Source: Parcubacteria group bacterium GW2011_GWB1_37_13
GTDB lineage: Bacteria > Patescibacteriota > Minisyncoccia > Phycocordibacterales > UBA9973
DNA: 12,527 bases
Reading direction: 5' to 3'
Assembly (NCBI GenBank): GCA_000990145.1
Contig: LBSW01000038.1
Coordinates: 1-12,527 of the forward strand
A program made the position numbers and the translations under genes. How positions within the stretch are numbered: the first letter of the stretch is position 1; each line of letters begins with the position of its first letter. This document shows positions 5,408-11,112 of this stretch, piece by piece. The notes under the pieces were generated by a model. It searched no databases. It saw nothing but the letters and a program-made list of their open reading frames with translations, and was not told where the DNA came from.

Positions 5408-5534
5408 AGTGGTGTATGTAGCAGCAGACAAAGCAAAGTATTTTTTGTTATCAATATAACCATATAGTTTAATGTGTTTTGCAAAATAAGCGAATATAAA
5501 CTAGTATATTTAGGTGCCTTATTTTAAAAGATAA

Positions 5535-5610
5535 GCCGTTATAGCTCAGGTAGTAGAGCACGTTCTTGGTAAGAACGAGGTCAACAGTGCAAATCTGTTT
5601 AACGGCTCCA
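5535..5610 (+). tRNA. tRNA-Thr(GGT), with A18/G55 elbow
   Basis: Acceptor GCCGTTA/TAACGGC, discriminator T and an encoded CCA. Anticodon stem CGTTC/GAACG with loop TTGGTAA (anticodon GGT), T stem AACAG/CTGTT. The D loop AGGTAGTA has A18 in place of G18, and the T loop TGCAAAT has G55 in place of T55. These are the two partners of the conserved elbow pair, and they change together as in tRNA-Met at 3744. It lies 35 nt before the second tRNA-Thr, so the two are probably one transcript. About 125 nt upstream (5408-5534) shows no gene and no convincing promoter. Confidence 0.92.
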
Positions 5611-5645
5611 AAAACTTGTCGACGTGGCAGGTTGACAAATTTTAA

Positions 5646-5718
5646 GCCGATGTAGCTCAGTTGGTAGAGCATCGCTTTCGTAAAGCGAGGGTCGACAGTT
5701 CAATCCTGTCCATCGGCT
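5646..5718 (+). tRNA. tRNA-Thr(CGT)
   Basis: Acceptor GCCGATG/CATCGGC, discriminator T, anticodon stem TCGCT/AGCGA with loop TTCGTAA (anticodon CGT), T stem GACAG/CTGTC, T loop TTCAATC. D and T loops are canonical (G18G19 and T54T55). The bases after the discriminator are CCG, so a full CCA is not encoded. The prfB start fragment begins 13 nt downstream, and the duplicated block starts at the last acceptor base, so one edge of the duplication coincides with the 3' tip of this tRNA. Confidence 0.95.
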
Positions 5719-5845
5719 CCGCAAAAATATTATGGAACAAGATATCAATAAAGTAGAAGAACAAATTAAAAAACTGGAAGAGAAAATGGTCAATCCTGAT
5801 TTTTGGAATGACAAAAATAAAGCGCAAACTGTTTTAAAAGAATTA
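5717..5845 (+). repeat. Left copy of the 129-bp prfB-start duplication
   Basis: This block runs from the 3' tip of tRNA-Thr(CGT) to codon 38 of prfB and recurs at 8446-8574 with three mismatches: GC versus AA at 5721-5722, and C versus T in codon 5. The right-hand boundary, after GAATTA, is the same in both copies. The near identity implies recent duplication, transfer from a close relative, or misassembly. Confidence 0.9.
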
Positions 5846-5848
5846 TAA
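5732..5848 (+). pseudogene. prfB: Truncated prfB start (38 codons)
   Basis: MEQDINKVEEQIKKLEEKMV and the following residues to KEL are identical to the N-terminus of the downstream prfB copy; then a TAA follows because the sequence changes to unrelated DNA at 5846. Only the first helix of RF2 domain 1 is encoded, so the peptide cannot act in termination. It sits directly behind tRNA-Thr(CGT), probably the ancestral place of prfB. Joining 5732-5845 to 8610-9383 would restore an uninterrupted 295-codon RF2 gene. It may be a scar of an insertion, or a product of misassembly. Confidence 0.85.
5811..5845 (+). repeat. 35-bp repeat, copy 1 of 3
   Basis: A 35-bp unit (first bases ACAAAAATAAAGCGC, last bases AAAAGAATTA) also present, exactly, at 8540-8574 and 8575-8609. 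Copy 1 and copy 3 would be the outer direct repeats if 5846-8609 were an inserted element. Confidence 0.9.
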
Positions 5849-5875
5849 ATATAATTAGCATGAATTAAAAATTAG

Positions 5876-5884
5876 TGCTATAAT
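5876..5884 (+). promoter_or_regulatory. Extended -10 promoter of the anchored protein
   Basis: TGCTATAAT (TATAAT at 5879-5884) lies just inside the accessory segment. Start would be near 5891, giving a leader of 54 nt to the ATG at 5945 or 78 nt to the ATG at 5969. This is the longest leader predicted here. Confidence 0.55.
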
Positions 5885-5968
5885 TGCAAAAGGGATTCTT
5901 TCCTCGTGGGGTACAGATTATGGAACAGGGTTGTTTATTTAAGTATGATAATAATTTTTAACAAAAAT

Positions 5969-6565
5969 ATGAAAAATAAAAATTTACAATTAGGTTTTGC
6001 GCCGCTTCTAATCATCATCGCTATCATTGCGGTGCTGACTGTCGGCGGTGGAGTGTATGTGGCGACAAAGAAAGAAAAAATTGATACAGAGGACAATGTG
6101 GACACGCAGGTGAACGCCAACTTGGGCGTCAATGCCAATATAAATGCCAAGAGTTCGCTCCGATCACTTCTCGCGCTTGGGCGAAATCAAGTCTGCACAT
6201 TTAATTCTGGTACTGGTGCAAGCGAAGTTTCTGGAACGATGTATCTCTCCGGTTCTATGGTGAGAGGAGATTTTTCCTCCAAAGGACCGAGTGGAGTTAT
6301 GGAGGAATCACATATGATCAAACAAGGAGATGTCGTTTTCACATGGTCAGGAAATAAAGGAGCGAAGCTGGGTATGTCTCAAATGAATACAAATGTCTCT
6401 TCTCAAAACAGTGGGTCGTTCGGCCTCTCATCAATTTTTGATCAGAATTTAAATTACAAGTGCAATAATTGGAGCAAGGATAATGCAAAATTTTCTACTC
6501 CGTCAGGTATTGTCTTTGAAGACCTCGAAGCGTTGGAGAAGTCGATGAAGTTAAAGGTCCAATAA
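5969..6565 (+). CDS. Exported membrane-anchored protein with GFAPL leader
   Basis: The likely start is the ATG at 5969 (MKNKNLQLGFAPLLIIIAIIAVL), giving 198 residues; in-frame ATGs at 5945 and 5906 only add atypical residues. A short basic segment, GF, and a span of about 20 hydrophobic residues resemble a prepilin-like leader, but the glutamate at pilin position 5 is missing, so true pilin assembly is doubtful. An Asn/Asp-rich linker follows (about 37-62). The outer domain has two cysteines (QVCTFN and NYKCNNW) that could form a disulfide, plus a SGTMYLSG strand and a SHMI..GDVVFTW strand that I recall from other Parcubacteria surface proteins of unknown role. First gene of the accessory segment; its base composition is less AT-rich than the next gene. 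Confidence 0.75.
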   Translation: MKNKNLQLGFAPLLIIIAIIAVLTVGGGVYVATKKEKIDTEDNVDTQVNANLGVNANINAKSSLRSLLALGRNQVCTFNSGTGASEVSGTMYLSGSMVRGDFSSKGPSGVMEESHMIKQGDVVFTWSGNKGAKLGMSQMNTNVSSQNSGSFGLSSIFDQNLNYKCNNWSKDNAKFSTPSGIVFEDLEALEKSMKLKVQ

Positions 6566-6612
6566 CAAACAAAAAATGAAAGCCAAACGCTGTTCGCATT
6601 GCACCTAAGTTT

Positions 6613-6621
6613 TGATACAAT
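6613..6621 (+). promoter_or_regulatory. Extended -10 promoter of the 242-aa membrane protein
   Basis: TGATACAAT, with TACAAT at 6616-6621. The ATG at 6640 is 18 nt further, predicting a leader of about 12 nt without a Shine-Dalgarno sequence. Confidence 0.45.
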
Positions 6622-6639
6622 AGTAGTATTAAATAATAT

Positions 6640-7368
6640 ATGAATACGAAAACAGTTAGATGGTTAGGTAGCGGAATAATTATCTTTGTTTTGTCGTTTC
6701 TGATTGTAGGTAATCAATGTAGTAGTGATAGTTTCGGTTTGTGTGCCCCTTTTCTGGGTATGTTTCTTTTTGTTCTTTCAATAGTTTTGTTGTTAGTGAT
6801 AAATCTTGAAATGGGTGCCCTTTCTAGATTTTCTTTACTTTTCCTATTTATTGCATTTATATTACCCAGAACAAATTATTTTTTTGAAGAAATTAAAATA
6901 AATTATTCCATTTCACTAACCTTATTTTTATTACTTACAATAATCTCACTCATATTATCAATATGTTCTTTGATAAAAAAGAAAGATTCCAGAGTTTATT
7001 CCTTGATTGCATTAATAATTGCTGGAATATTTATTTCTCAGATAGTTCTAGGTTTGTCTATTTATTCCAACCAACCACTTACATCAAAAAATATAAAACT
7101 TATATCTTCAAATTCTAAGGAAATTGTTTTAGAATTATCAACACCAAGTAAATTATTATATCCAAACAAAAAATTATCAGATATTAGGTGTGATGTAGGT
7201 GGACCAACAAAAAGTGGCGGTAGATTTAGTGGGGAAGTTTATAATTTGAATCCTGGAATAAATGAGCTATCTGTTCCTCAAGATAATAATACTTATGATA
7301 AAATTTGTTGTTGGGGCTATTCGACTTCTATAGGTAATGATAAAATGTGTTATTCCATATCTAAATAA
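6640..7368 (+). CDS. Multi-pass membrane protein of unknown function
   Basis: The 242-residue protein has about five hydrophobic spans, near residues 8-25, 36-55, 60-76, 88-112 and 120-138, then a soluble C-terminal part of about 100 residues. That part is rich in Ser, Asn and Gly and has four cysteines (IRCDVGG, KICCWGY, KMCYS), suggesting an extracytoplasmic domain. I do not recognise a family. The gene is distinctly more AT-rich than its neighbours and lies in the accessory segment, so recent acquisition is plausible. The ATG at 6640 is the first in frame after the promoter-like box. It is followed by a terminator shared with the convergent NYN gene. Confidence 0.7.
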   Translation: MNTKTVRWLGSGIIIFVLSFLIVGNQCSSDSFGLCAPFLGMFLFVLSIVLLLVINLEMGALSRFSLLFLFIAFILPRTNYFFEEIKINYSISLTLFLLLTIISLILSICSLIKKKDSRVYSLIALIIAGIFISQIVLGLSIYSNQPLTSKNIKLISSNSKEIVLELSTPSKLLYPNKKLSDIRCDVGGPTKSGGRFSGEVYNLNPGINELSVPQDNNTYDKICCWGYSTSIGNDKMCYSISK

Positions 7369-7483
7369 GGTTCTAGTTTGTATACTAAATTTTCTTGACC
7401 AAAAAAATCATTCACTATTATTCTATCAAGATATTTTTTCGCTTGACTTCTTTTACTGTTCATATATACTTAAAGTGTCCTTA

Positions 7484-7510
7484 GAAAAAGTCGCGCTTCG
7501 CGGCTTTTTC
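7484..7510. terminator. Bidirectional intrinsic terminator
   Basis: GAAAAAGTCGCG (7484-7495) pairs with CGCGGCTTTTTC (7499-7510) across a CTT loop, with one T.G wobble. T-runs flank the stem on both strands. It sits between the converging membrane-protein gene and the NYN gene and can serve both. Confidence 0.8.
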
Positions 7511-7515
7511 CTTTT

Positions 7516-8121
7516 CTAGGCTTCTTTTTTGATCTTAAATTTCAAGTTATCTATCTCTATAAACTTAACTGGTGAACCACTTGCTTGAGTAAGTTTTCTC
7601 AATTTTGTAGATAATCTTGAAGTAGAATACCTTGGTCCTTTCGGAACTCTTTTTGCGCTTGAAACAATAGAAACTTTACAACCTTTTGCAATAACTTTCT
7701 GAATCAAGAATTCAAAATCGCCATCACCAGAGAATAGAAATATTTCCGTGTTTTTGTCAGCATGATCTAGAACATCGGCAGTAAGTTCTACATCGCAATT
7801 ACATTTCCAAGAATAACCCATTTCTATTCTCTGCGTAATTTCAGTATTACATTTAGGACAATTTGTAATGGCGATTTTGTCTTCATTTTTGTATGTGAAA
7901 AAATATTTTGGTCGCACGATAGCACCAAGCTCTGTTAATTTTGTAAATAATTCTCCACGAATATCATCCCCGTGTTGTATGCCCGGATAGAAAAATATTT
8001 TTTCACATTCCCACTTGTCTTTTAAATAGGAAAATAATTTTTCATGATCAAGCGCGAATTTCAACACTTTCAATGTTGTTGTTTCTGTATTCTGTACATC
8101 GATAAAAGCATATCGTTTCAT
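7516..8121 (-). CDS. NYN-domain (PIN-like) nuclease with zinc-ribbon insert
   Basis: NYN domains are PIN-fold proteins, several of which are metal-dependent RNases. The 201-residue protein has the family acidic residues: D8 and N11 in FIDVQN, D110 and D116 in CDVELTADVLDHA, and D133 and D135 in FSGDGDFEFLI. Between the second and third conserved strands, four cysteines (C88, C91, C107, C109: NCPKC and KCNC) form a probable zinc ribbon. A basic tail with PRYSTSRLSTKLRKL follows. This is the only protein-coding gene on the minus strand in the window; it lies in the accessory segment, and a -10 box 7 nt before its ATG predicts a leaderless mRNA. Target RNA unknown; a housekeeping or a defence/toxin role are both possible. 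Confidence 0.85.
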   Translation of the reverse strand: MKRYAFIDVQNTETTTLKVLKFALDHEKLFSYLKDKWECEKIFFYPGIQHGDDIRGELFTKLTELGAIVRPKYFFTYKNEDKIAITNCPKCNTEITQRIEMGYSWKCNCDVELTADVLDHADKNTEIFLFSGDGDFEFLIQKVIAKGCKVSIVSSAKRVPKGPRYSTSRLSTKLRKLTQASGSPVKFIEIDNLKFKIKKEA

Positions 8122-8128
8122 AAAAATT

Positions 8129-8137
8129 ATTTTATCA
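8129..8137 (-). promoter_or_regulatory. Extended -10 promoter of the NYN gene
   Basis: Read on the minus strand, 8137-8129 is TGATAAAAT, an extended -10 box. The start codon at 8121 follows after 7 nt, so the transcript should begin at or one base before the ATG. Confidence 0.6.
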
Positions 8138-8149
8138 TTTTTGATCTTT

Positions 8150-8322
8150 TTAATCCATCTGCCCGCCCCACCAAAACGAATTCCAAAACCCCCCCGCGGA
8201 TTCCCTCCCAGACCCTTCCTCCGCGCGGACAGAATTCAAAATCCCGCCGAATTTAAAAAACATTAGTCTCGGTTTTGCGAATCCTTTCCTCATTTCCTGC
8301 CATTTGAGCCGTTCGGTGGATT
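8150..8322. other. GC-rich non-coding block with internal repeats
   Basis: This block is much richer in C and G than the rest of the window and is strand-skewed (C-rich on the plus strand). It contains two related direct repeats: GAATTCCAAAACCCCCCC starting at 8178 and GAATTCAAAATCCCGCCGAA at 8232-8251. It also holds the palindromes CCGCGG (8194-8199) and TCCGCGCGGA (8220-8229). Open frames across it on either strand have low-complexity compositions and no recognisable domains. It may be part of a mobile or repeated intergenic element. Confidence 0.45.
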
Positions 8323-8391
8323 GCGTGCCTCGCTTTCTCCTTTGGAGAAACTGTGTATCACACAGGCGTGCGTAGCACACGCGAGGCACGC
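8323..8391. repeat. 69-nt perfect cloverleaf-forming sequence
   Basis: The outer arms GCGTGCCTCGC (8323-8333) and GCGAGGCACGC (8381-8391) are perfect complements. Inside, with no spacers, are three hairpins: TTTCTCC-TTT-GGAGAAA (8334-8350), CTGTGT-ATC-ACACAG (8351-8365), and GTGC-GTA-GCAC (8368-8378, extendable to GCGTG/CACGC at the cost of two outer pairs). Almost every base is paired or in a short loop, giving a four-way junction in RNA or single-stranded DNA. It has no tRNA-like loops. It lies about 55 bp before the right-hand prfB duplication. Confidence 0.8.
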
Positions 8392-8445
8392 TGGAATTCC
8401 TTATGAATTTTTGATAAAGTAGGTTCTAGCGGTATCGTAAAGGTA

Positions 8446-8574
8446 CTCCAAAAAAATATTATGGAACAAGATATTAATAAAGTAGAAGAACAAATTAAAA
8501 AACTGGAAGAGAAAATGGTCAATCCTGATTTTTGGAATGACAAAAATAAAGCGCAAACTGTTTTAAAAGAATTA
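8446..8574 (+). repeat. Right copy of the 129-bp prfB-start duplication
   Basis: Matches 5717-5845. It begins with CTCC, as in the tRNA 3' tip, but here it is followed by A, and the sequence before 8446 has no tRNA-Thr body. So the tRNA itself was not duplicated. The copy ends at the same base as the left copy, and is then followed by the tandem 35-bp unit. Confidence 0.9.
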
Positions 8575-9383
8575 ACAAAAATAAAGCGCAAACTGTTTTA
8601 AAAGAATTAGCAGAACTCAAAGAAAAAAAAGATGGCTTTGGAAAATATGACAAGGGAAATGCAATAATAACTATTATCTCCGGCGCGGGTGGGGATGATG
8701 CAGAAGATTTTGCTCGCATGCTTTATGATATGTATGCGAAGTATATCGTAAGTAAGGGGGGGGCATGGCAGATTATCCATCAAAATTGGAATGAGCACAA
8801 TGGGATAAGAAATATTTCTTTAGAAATAGGTGGCAAGAACATCTACGGAACTCTAAAAAAAGAATCTGGCGTGCATCGACTAGTTCGCATTTCTCCTTTT
8901 GATGCAAAAAAGCTTCGACACACTTCTTTTTGTTTAGTGGAAGTTCTGCCAAAATTTTCTAAAATTGAAGAGAAAAATATTACGATTCCAGATGGAGATT
9001 TAAAGATAGAATTTGCCCGTTCAGGCGGACCGGGCGGGCAAAATGTGAACAAAAGGGAAACAGCAGTCAGATTAGTGCATATACCAAGTGGCATAGCAGT
9101 GCATTCTTCCGAAGAGCGCTCCCAAGAACAAAATCGCGAACGGGCAATGTCTATTTTAAGGGCGAAAATTTTCAAAAGAGCGGAAGAAGAAAAGAAAAGT
9201 TTTGAAGAGAGTATGAAACTTAAGAATACGGAAATAGAATGGGGAAATCAAATTCGTTCATATGTGCTTCATCCTTATAAAATGGTCAAAGACCACAGAA
9301 CGGGAGTGGAAACATCAAATACTGTGGCTGTTTTGAATGGTGAAATAGATATTTTTGTTGAGGCGGAAAGGAGTTTATGGTAA
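8461..9383 (+). pseudogene. prfB: Peptide chain release factor 2, apparent frameshift
   Basis: RF2 releases proteins at UAA and UGA codons on the ribosome. The first 38 codons (from ATG 8461) run into a stop at 8599 because of a 35-bp tandem duplication (8540-8574 and 8575-8609). The remaining protein continues in the -1 frame, 8610-9383, with no start codon before 8718. That part has the RF2 tripeptide SPF (8892-8900, in [10 protein letters not shown]) and the catalytic GGQ (9033-9041, in [10 protein letters not shown]), plus [15 protein letters not shown] and [12 protein letters not shown]. Without the duplication the protein is 295 residues, versus about 365 in E. coli; domain 1 is shortened, as I recall for Parcubacteria RF2. 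No UGA autoregulatory site is present. Since ftsE ends in UGA, RF2 should be needed. Assembly error, mutation or -1 frameshifting could explain it. Confidence 0.85.
8540..8609 (+). repeat. 35-bp perfect tandem duplication inside prfB
   Basis: Two exact adjacent copies, 8540-8574 and 8575-8609, of the unit also found at 5811-5845. Because 35 is not a multiple of three, the duplication shifts the prfB frame. The junction falls exactly where the 129-bp duplication ends. Confidence 0.95.
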
Positions 9384-9392
9384 ACTGGGAAG

Positions 9393-10061
9393 GTGATTTA
9401 TTTTAACAATGTTTCAAAAGCCTATAAGGATGGATTAGCTTTAGACGATATTACTTTAAAAATCGTAGCTGGGGAATTTGTTTCCATTATAGGGCACTCG
9501 GGAGCGGGCAAGACAACTCTTACTAGAATGATTGTAGCAGACGAAAATCCTTCTCAAGGCACAGTTTTTTTTGAATCCATTAATGTGCATGAATTAAAGA
9601 GCAAAGATTTAACCAAACTTCGCCGGCGCATTGGGGTGGTGTTTCAAGACTTCAAATTATTATCAAATAAAACTGCGTATGAGAACATCGCTTTCGCGAT
9701 GGAGGCGGTTGGCAAAACTGATGAGGAAATAAAAAGCGATGTTCCGCATGTTTTAGAGCTGGTTGATTTGAGCAGTCGTCTTCACCACTTTCCAAACCAA
9801 ATGTCCGGGGGCGAGCAGCAAAGGCTCGCGATTGCCCGCGCTATCATTAATCAGCCTGAACTTATTATTGCCGATGAACCGACCGGAAATTTAGATCCGA
9901 TCAATACGCATGAGATAGTCCAGATTTTAAAGAAAATAAATGACCTCGGTACGACTGTAATTTTAGCCACCCATAATCGCGGAGTCATTGATTCGGTCGG
10001 AAAACGGGTGGTTACGATGGAAAAAGGAAAAATTATTCGAGATAGCAAGAATGGCAAGTGA
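9393..10061 (+). CDS. ftsE: Cell division ATP-binding protein FtsE
   Basis: FtsE is the ATPase of the FtsEX complex, which sits at the division septum and activates peptidoglycan hydrolases outside the membrane. The 222-residue ABC domain is complete: Walker A G34-HSGAGK40-T, Q-loop Q85, signature SGGEQQR at 138-144, Walker B LIIADEP with D161 and E162, and H-loop H194 (ATHN). The start is GTG at 9393, 9 nt after the prfB stop, and the MIYFNNVSKAY start fits the family. It ends in TGA. The order prfB-ftsE-ftsX is conserved in many bacteria, so these genes represent the ancestral backbone. Confidence 0.96.
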   Translation: MIYFNNVSKAYKDGLALDDITLKIVAGEFVSIIGHSGAGKTTLTRMIVADENPSQGTVFFESINVHELKSKDLTKLRRRIGVVFQDFKLLSNKTAYENIAFAMEAVGKTDEEIKSDVPHVLELVDLSSRLHHFPNQMSGGEQQRLAIARAIINQPELIIADEPTGNLDPINTHEIVQILKKINDLGTTVILATHNRGVIDSVGKRVVTMEKGKIIRDSKNGK

Positions 10062-10063
10062 TG

Positions 10064-10072
10064 TGTTATATT
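10064..10072 (+). promoter_or_regulatory. Possible internal promoter of ftsX
   Basis: TGTTATATT in the 30-nt ftsE-ftsX gap matches the extended -10 pattern seen elsewhere here. The ATG of ftsX is 19 nt downstream. It could give extra ftsX expression, but the AT-rich context makes chance likely. Confidence 0.3.
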
Positions 10073-10091
10073 TAAAAAAGCTCCGCATTTT

Positions 10092-11009
10092 ATGACAGAA
10101 TTAAAAAGAATTATCAAAGCAGGATTCATAAACTTTACCCGAGGCGGGCTGGTTTCTTTTGCGGCGGTGCTTGTAGTTACTATTACTCTTTCTGTTATTA
10201 CCTTTATTATTTTGCTGCAGACAGTGCTGTATTTTTCACTCAACGTGATAAAAGATAAAGTTGATGTGACAATTTATTTTACGGTAGATGCGCCTGAAAG
10301 TAAAATTTTGCTTTTTAAAGAGTCTCTTTTAAAACTGCCAGAAGTAAGAGATGTTTCCTATACTAGCGCCACTGAAGCGCTCAGTCTTTTCCGCGCTCGT
10401 CACGAAAATGACTATCCCACGATTGCCGCATTGGACGAGATAGGAATTAATCCGCTTGGCGCTTACCTAAATGTCAAAGCTAAAGAAATTTCTCAATATG
10501 AGAGTATTGCCAGTTTTATGAAATCAGACAGCGGTCTCGTTTTGGGGACGACTTCCATTATAGATAAAGTGAATTATTACCAGAATAAATTAGTCATAGA
10601 TCGATTAAATGCCATAATATCCGGCGCGCAAAAACTTGGTTTTTTAATTACTCTGATTTTAATTATTATTACAATTATTATTACTTTTAATACGATTCGG
10701 CTGACTATTTTTATTGCTAAAGAAGAAATCGGCGTAATGCGTCTTGTTGGGGCTTCTAAAATGCGCGTTCGGGGTCCTTTTATGGTTGAAGGTGTGATTT
10801 ATGGAATTATTGCCACCGTTATAACCTTAATTCTTTTTTGGCCGGCTACCGCGTGGCTTGGACGAAATATGACTGATTTTTTAGGGTTGAATGTCTATGA
10901 TTATTATGTTTCAAATTTCTTCCAAATTTTTGCAATTATTTTATTATCAGGTATACTTTTTGGGGTGATTTCCAGTTTCTTGGCGGTTAGGAAATATTTG
11001 AATAAGTAA
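10092..11009 (+). CDS. ftsX: Cell division protein FtsX (permease)
   Basis: FtsX is the membrane partner of FtsE and transmits its ATPase cycle to cell-wall hydrolases. The 305-residue protein has the family layout: an N-terminal cytoplasmic segment, span 1 at about 22-45, an extracytoplasmic loop of about 130 residues beginning KDKVDVTIYFTVDAPE, then three spans near 185-210, 228-252 and 272-298. The conserved cytoplasmic segment IAKEEIGVMRLVGASKMRVRGPFMVEG lies between spans 2 and 3 and contacts FtsE. Start at ATG 10092; the gap to ftsE is 30 nt. The hydrolase it controls is not encoded in the window. Confidence 0.95.
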   Translation: MTELKRIIKAGFINFTRGGLVSFAAVLVVTITLSVITFIILLQTVLYFSLNVIKDKVDVTIYFTVDAPESKILLFKESLLKLPEVRDVSYTSATEALSLFRARHENDYPTIAALDEIGINPLGAYLNVKAKEISQYESIASFMKSDSGLVLGTTSIIDKVNYYQNKLVIDRLNAIISGAQKLGFLITLILIIITIIITFNTIRLTIFIAKEEIGVMRLVGASKMRVRGPFMVEGVIYGIIATVITLILFWPATAWLGRNMTDFLGLNVYDYYVSNFFQIFAIILLSGILFGVISSFLAVRKYLNK

Positions 11010-11012
11010 GAG

Positions 11013-11103
11013 AAAGGAAAATTTGAAAGATTTTTGAACTTTCGTCCTCGGAGACATCAAGACAGGGAACCCACGACTCTTAAAATCTTTCAAATTTTCC
11101 TTT
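11013..11103. repeat. 22-bp perfect inverted repeat around a 47-nt loop, upstream of pyrG
   Basis: The left arm (11013-11034) is the exact reverse complement of the right arm (11082-11103). The arms are AT-rich, with AAAGGAAAATTTG as the outer half of the left one. The 47-nt loop between is richer in G and C and contains small helices such as GGG-AA-CCC (11064-11071). The element fills the whole ftsX-pyrG gap; the right arm ends 9 nt before the pyrG ATG and is followed by TTGTTAAAAT. It may terminate ftsX transcription, regulate pyrG, or be an inserted repeat. Confidence 0.85.
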
Positions 11104-11112
11104 TGTTAAAAT

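Noticed and set aside
5732..5848. A programmed UGA frameshift site in prfB as in E. coli
   Set aside because: No in-frame TGA or CTTTGAC sequence occurs in the prfB start; both short copies end in TAA through sequence rearrangement.
5916..5930. Third prfB start remnant (ATTATGGAACA)
   Set aside because: Only about 10-11 bases match, with no further similarity, so chance is sufficient.
8150..8389. 79-aa minus-strand ORF over the GC-rich block and cloverleaf
   Set aside because: Its frame crosses the cloverleaf, and it lacks a promoter and any recognisable domain; the nucleotide-level structure is a better explanation.
8420..8450. Degenerate tRNA 3' end (GGTTC...CTCCA) before the right prfB copy
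   Set aside because: No T stem or matching 5' acceptor strand can be formed; only the final CTCC is shared with the tRNA-Thr tip.
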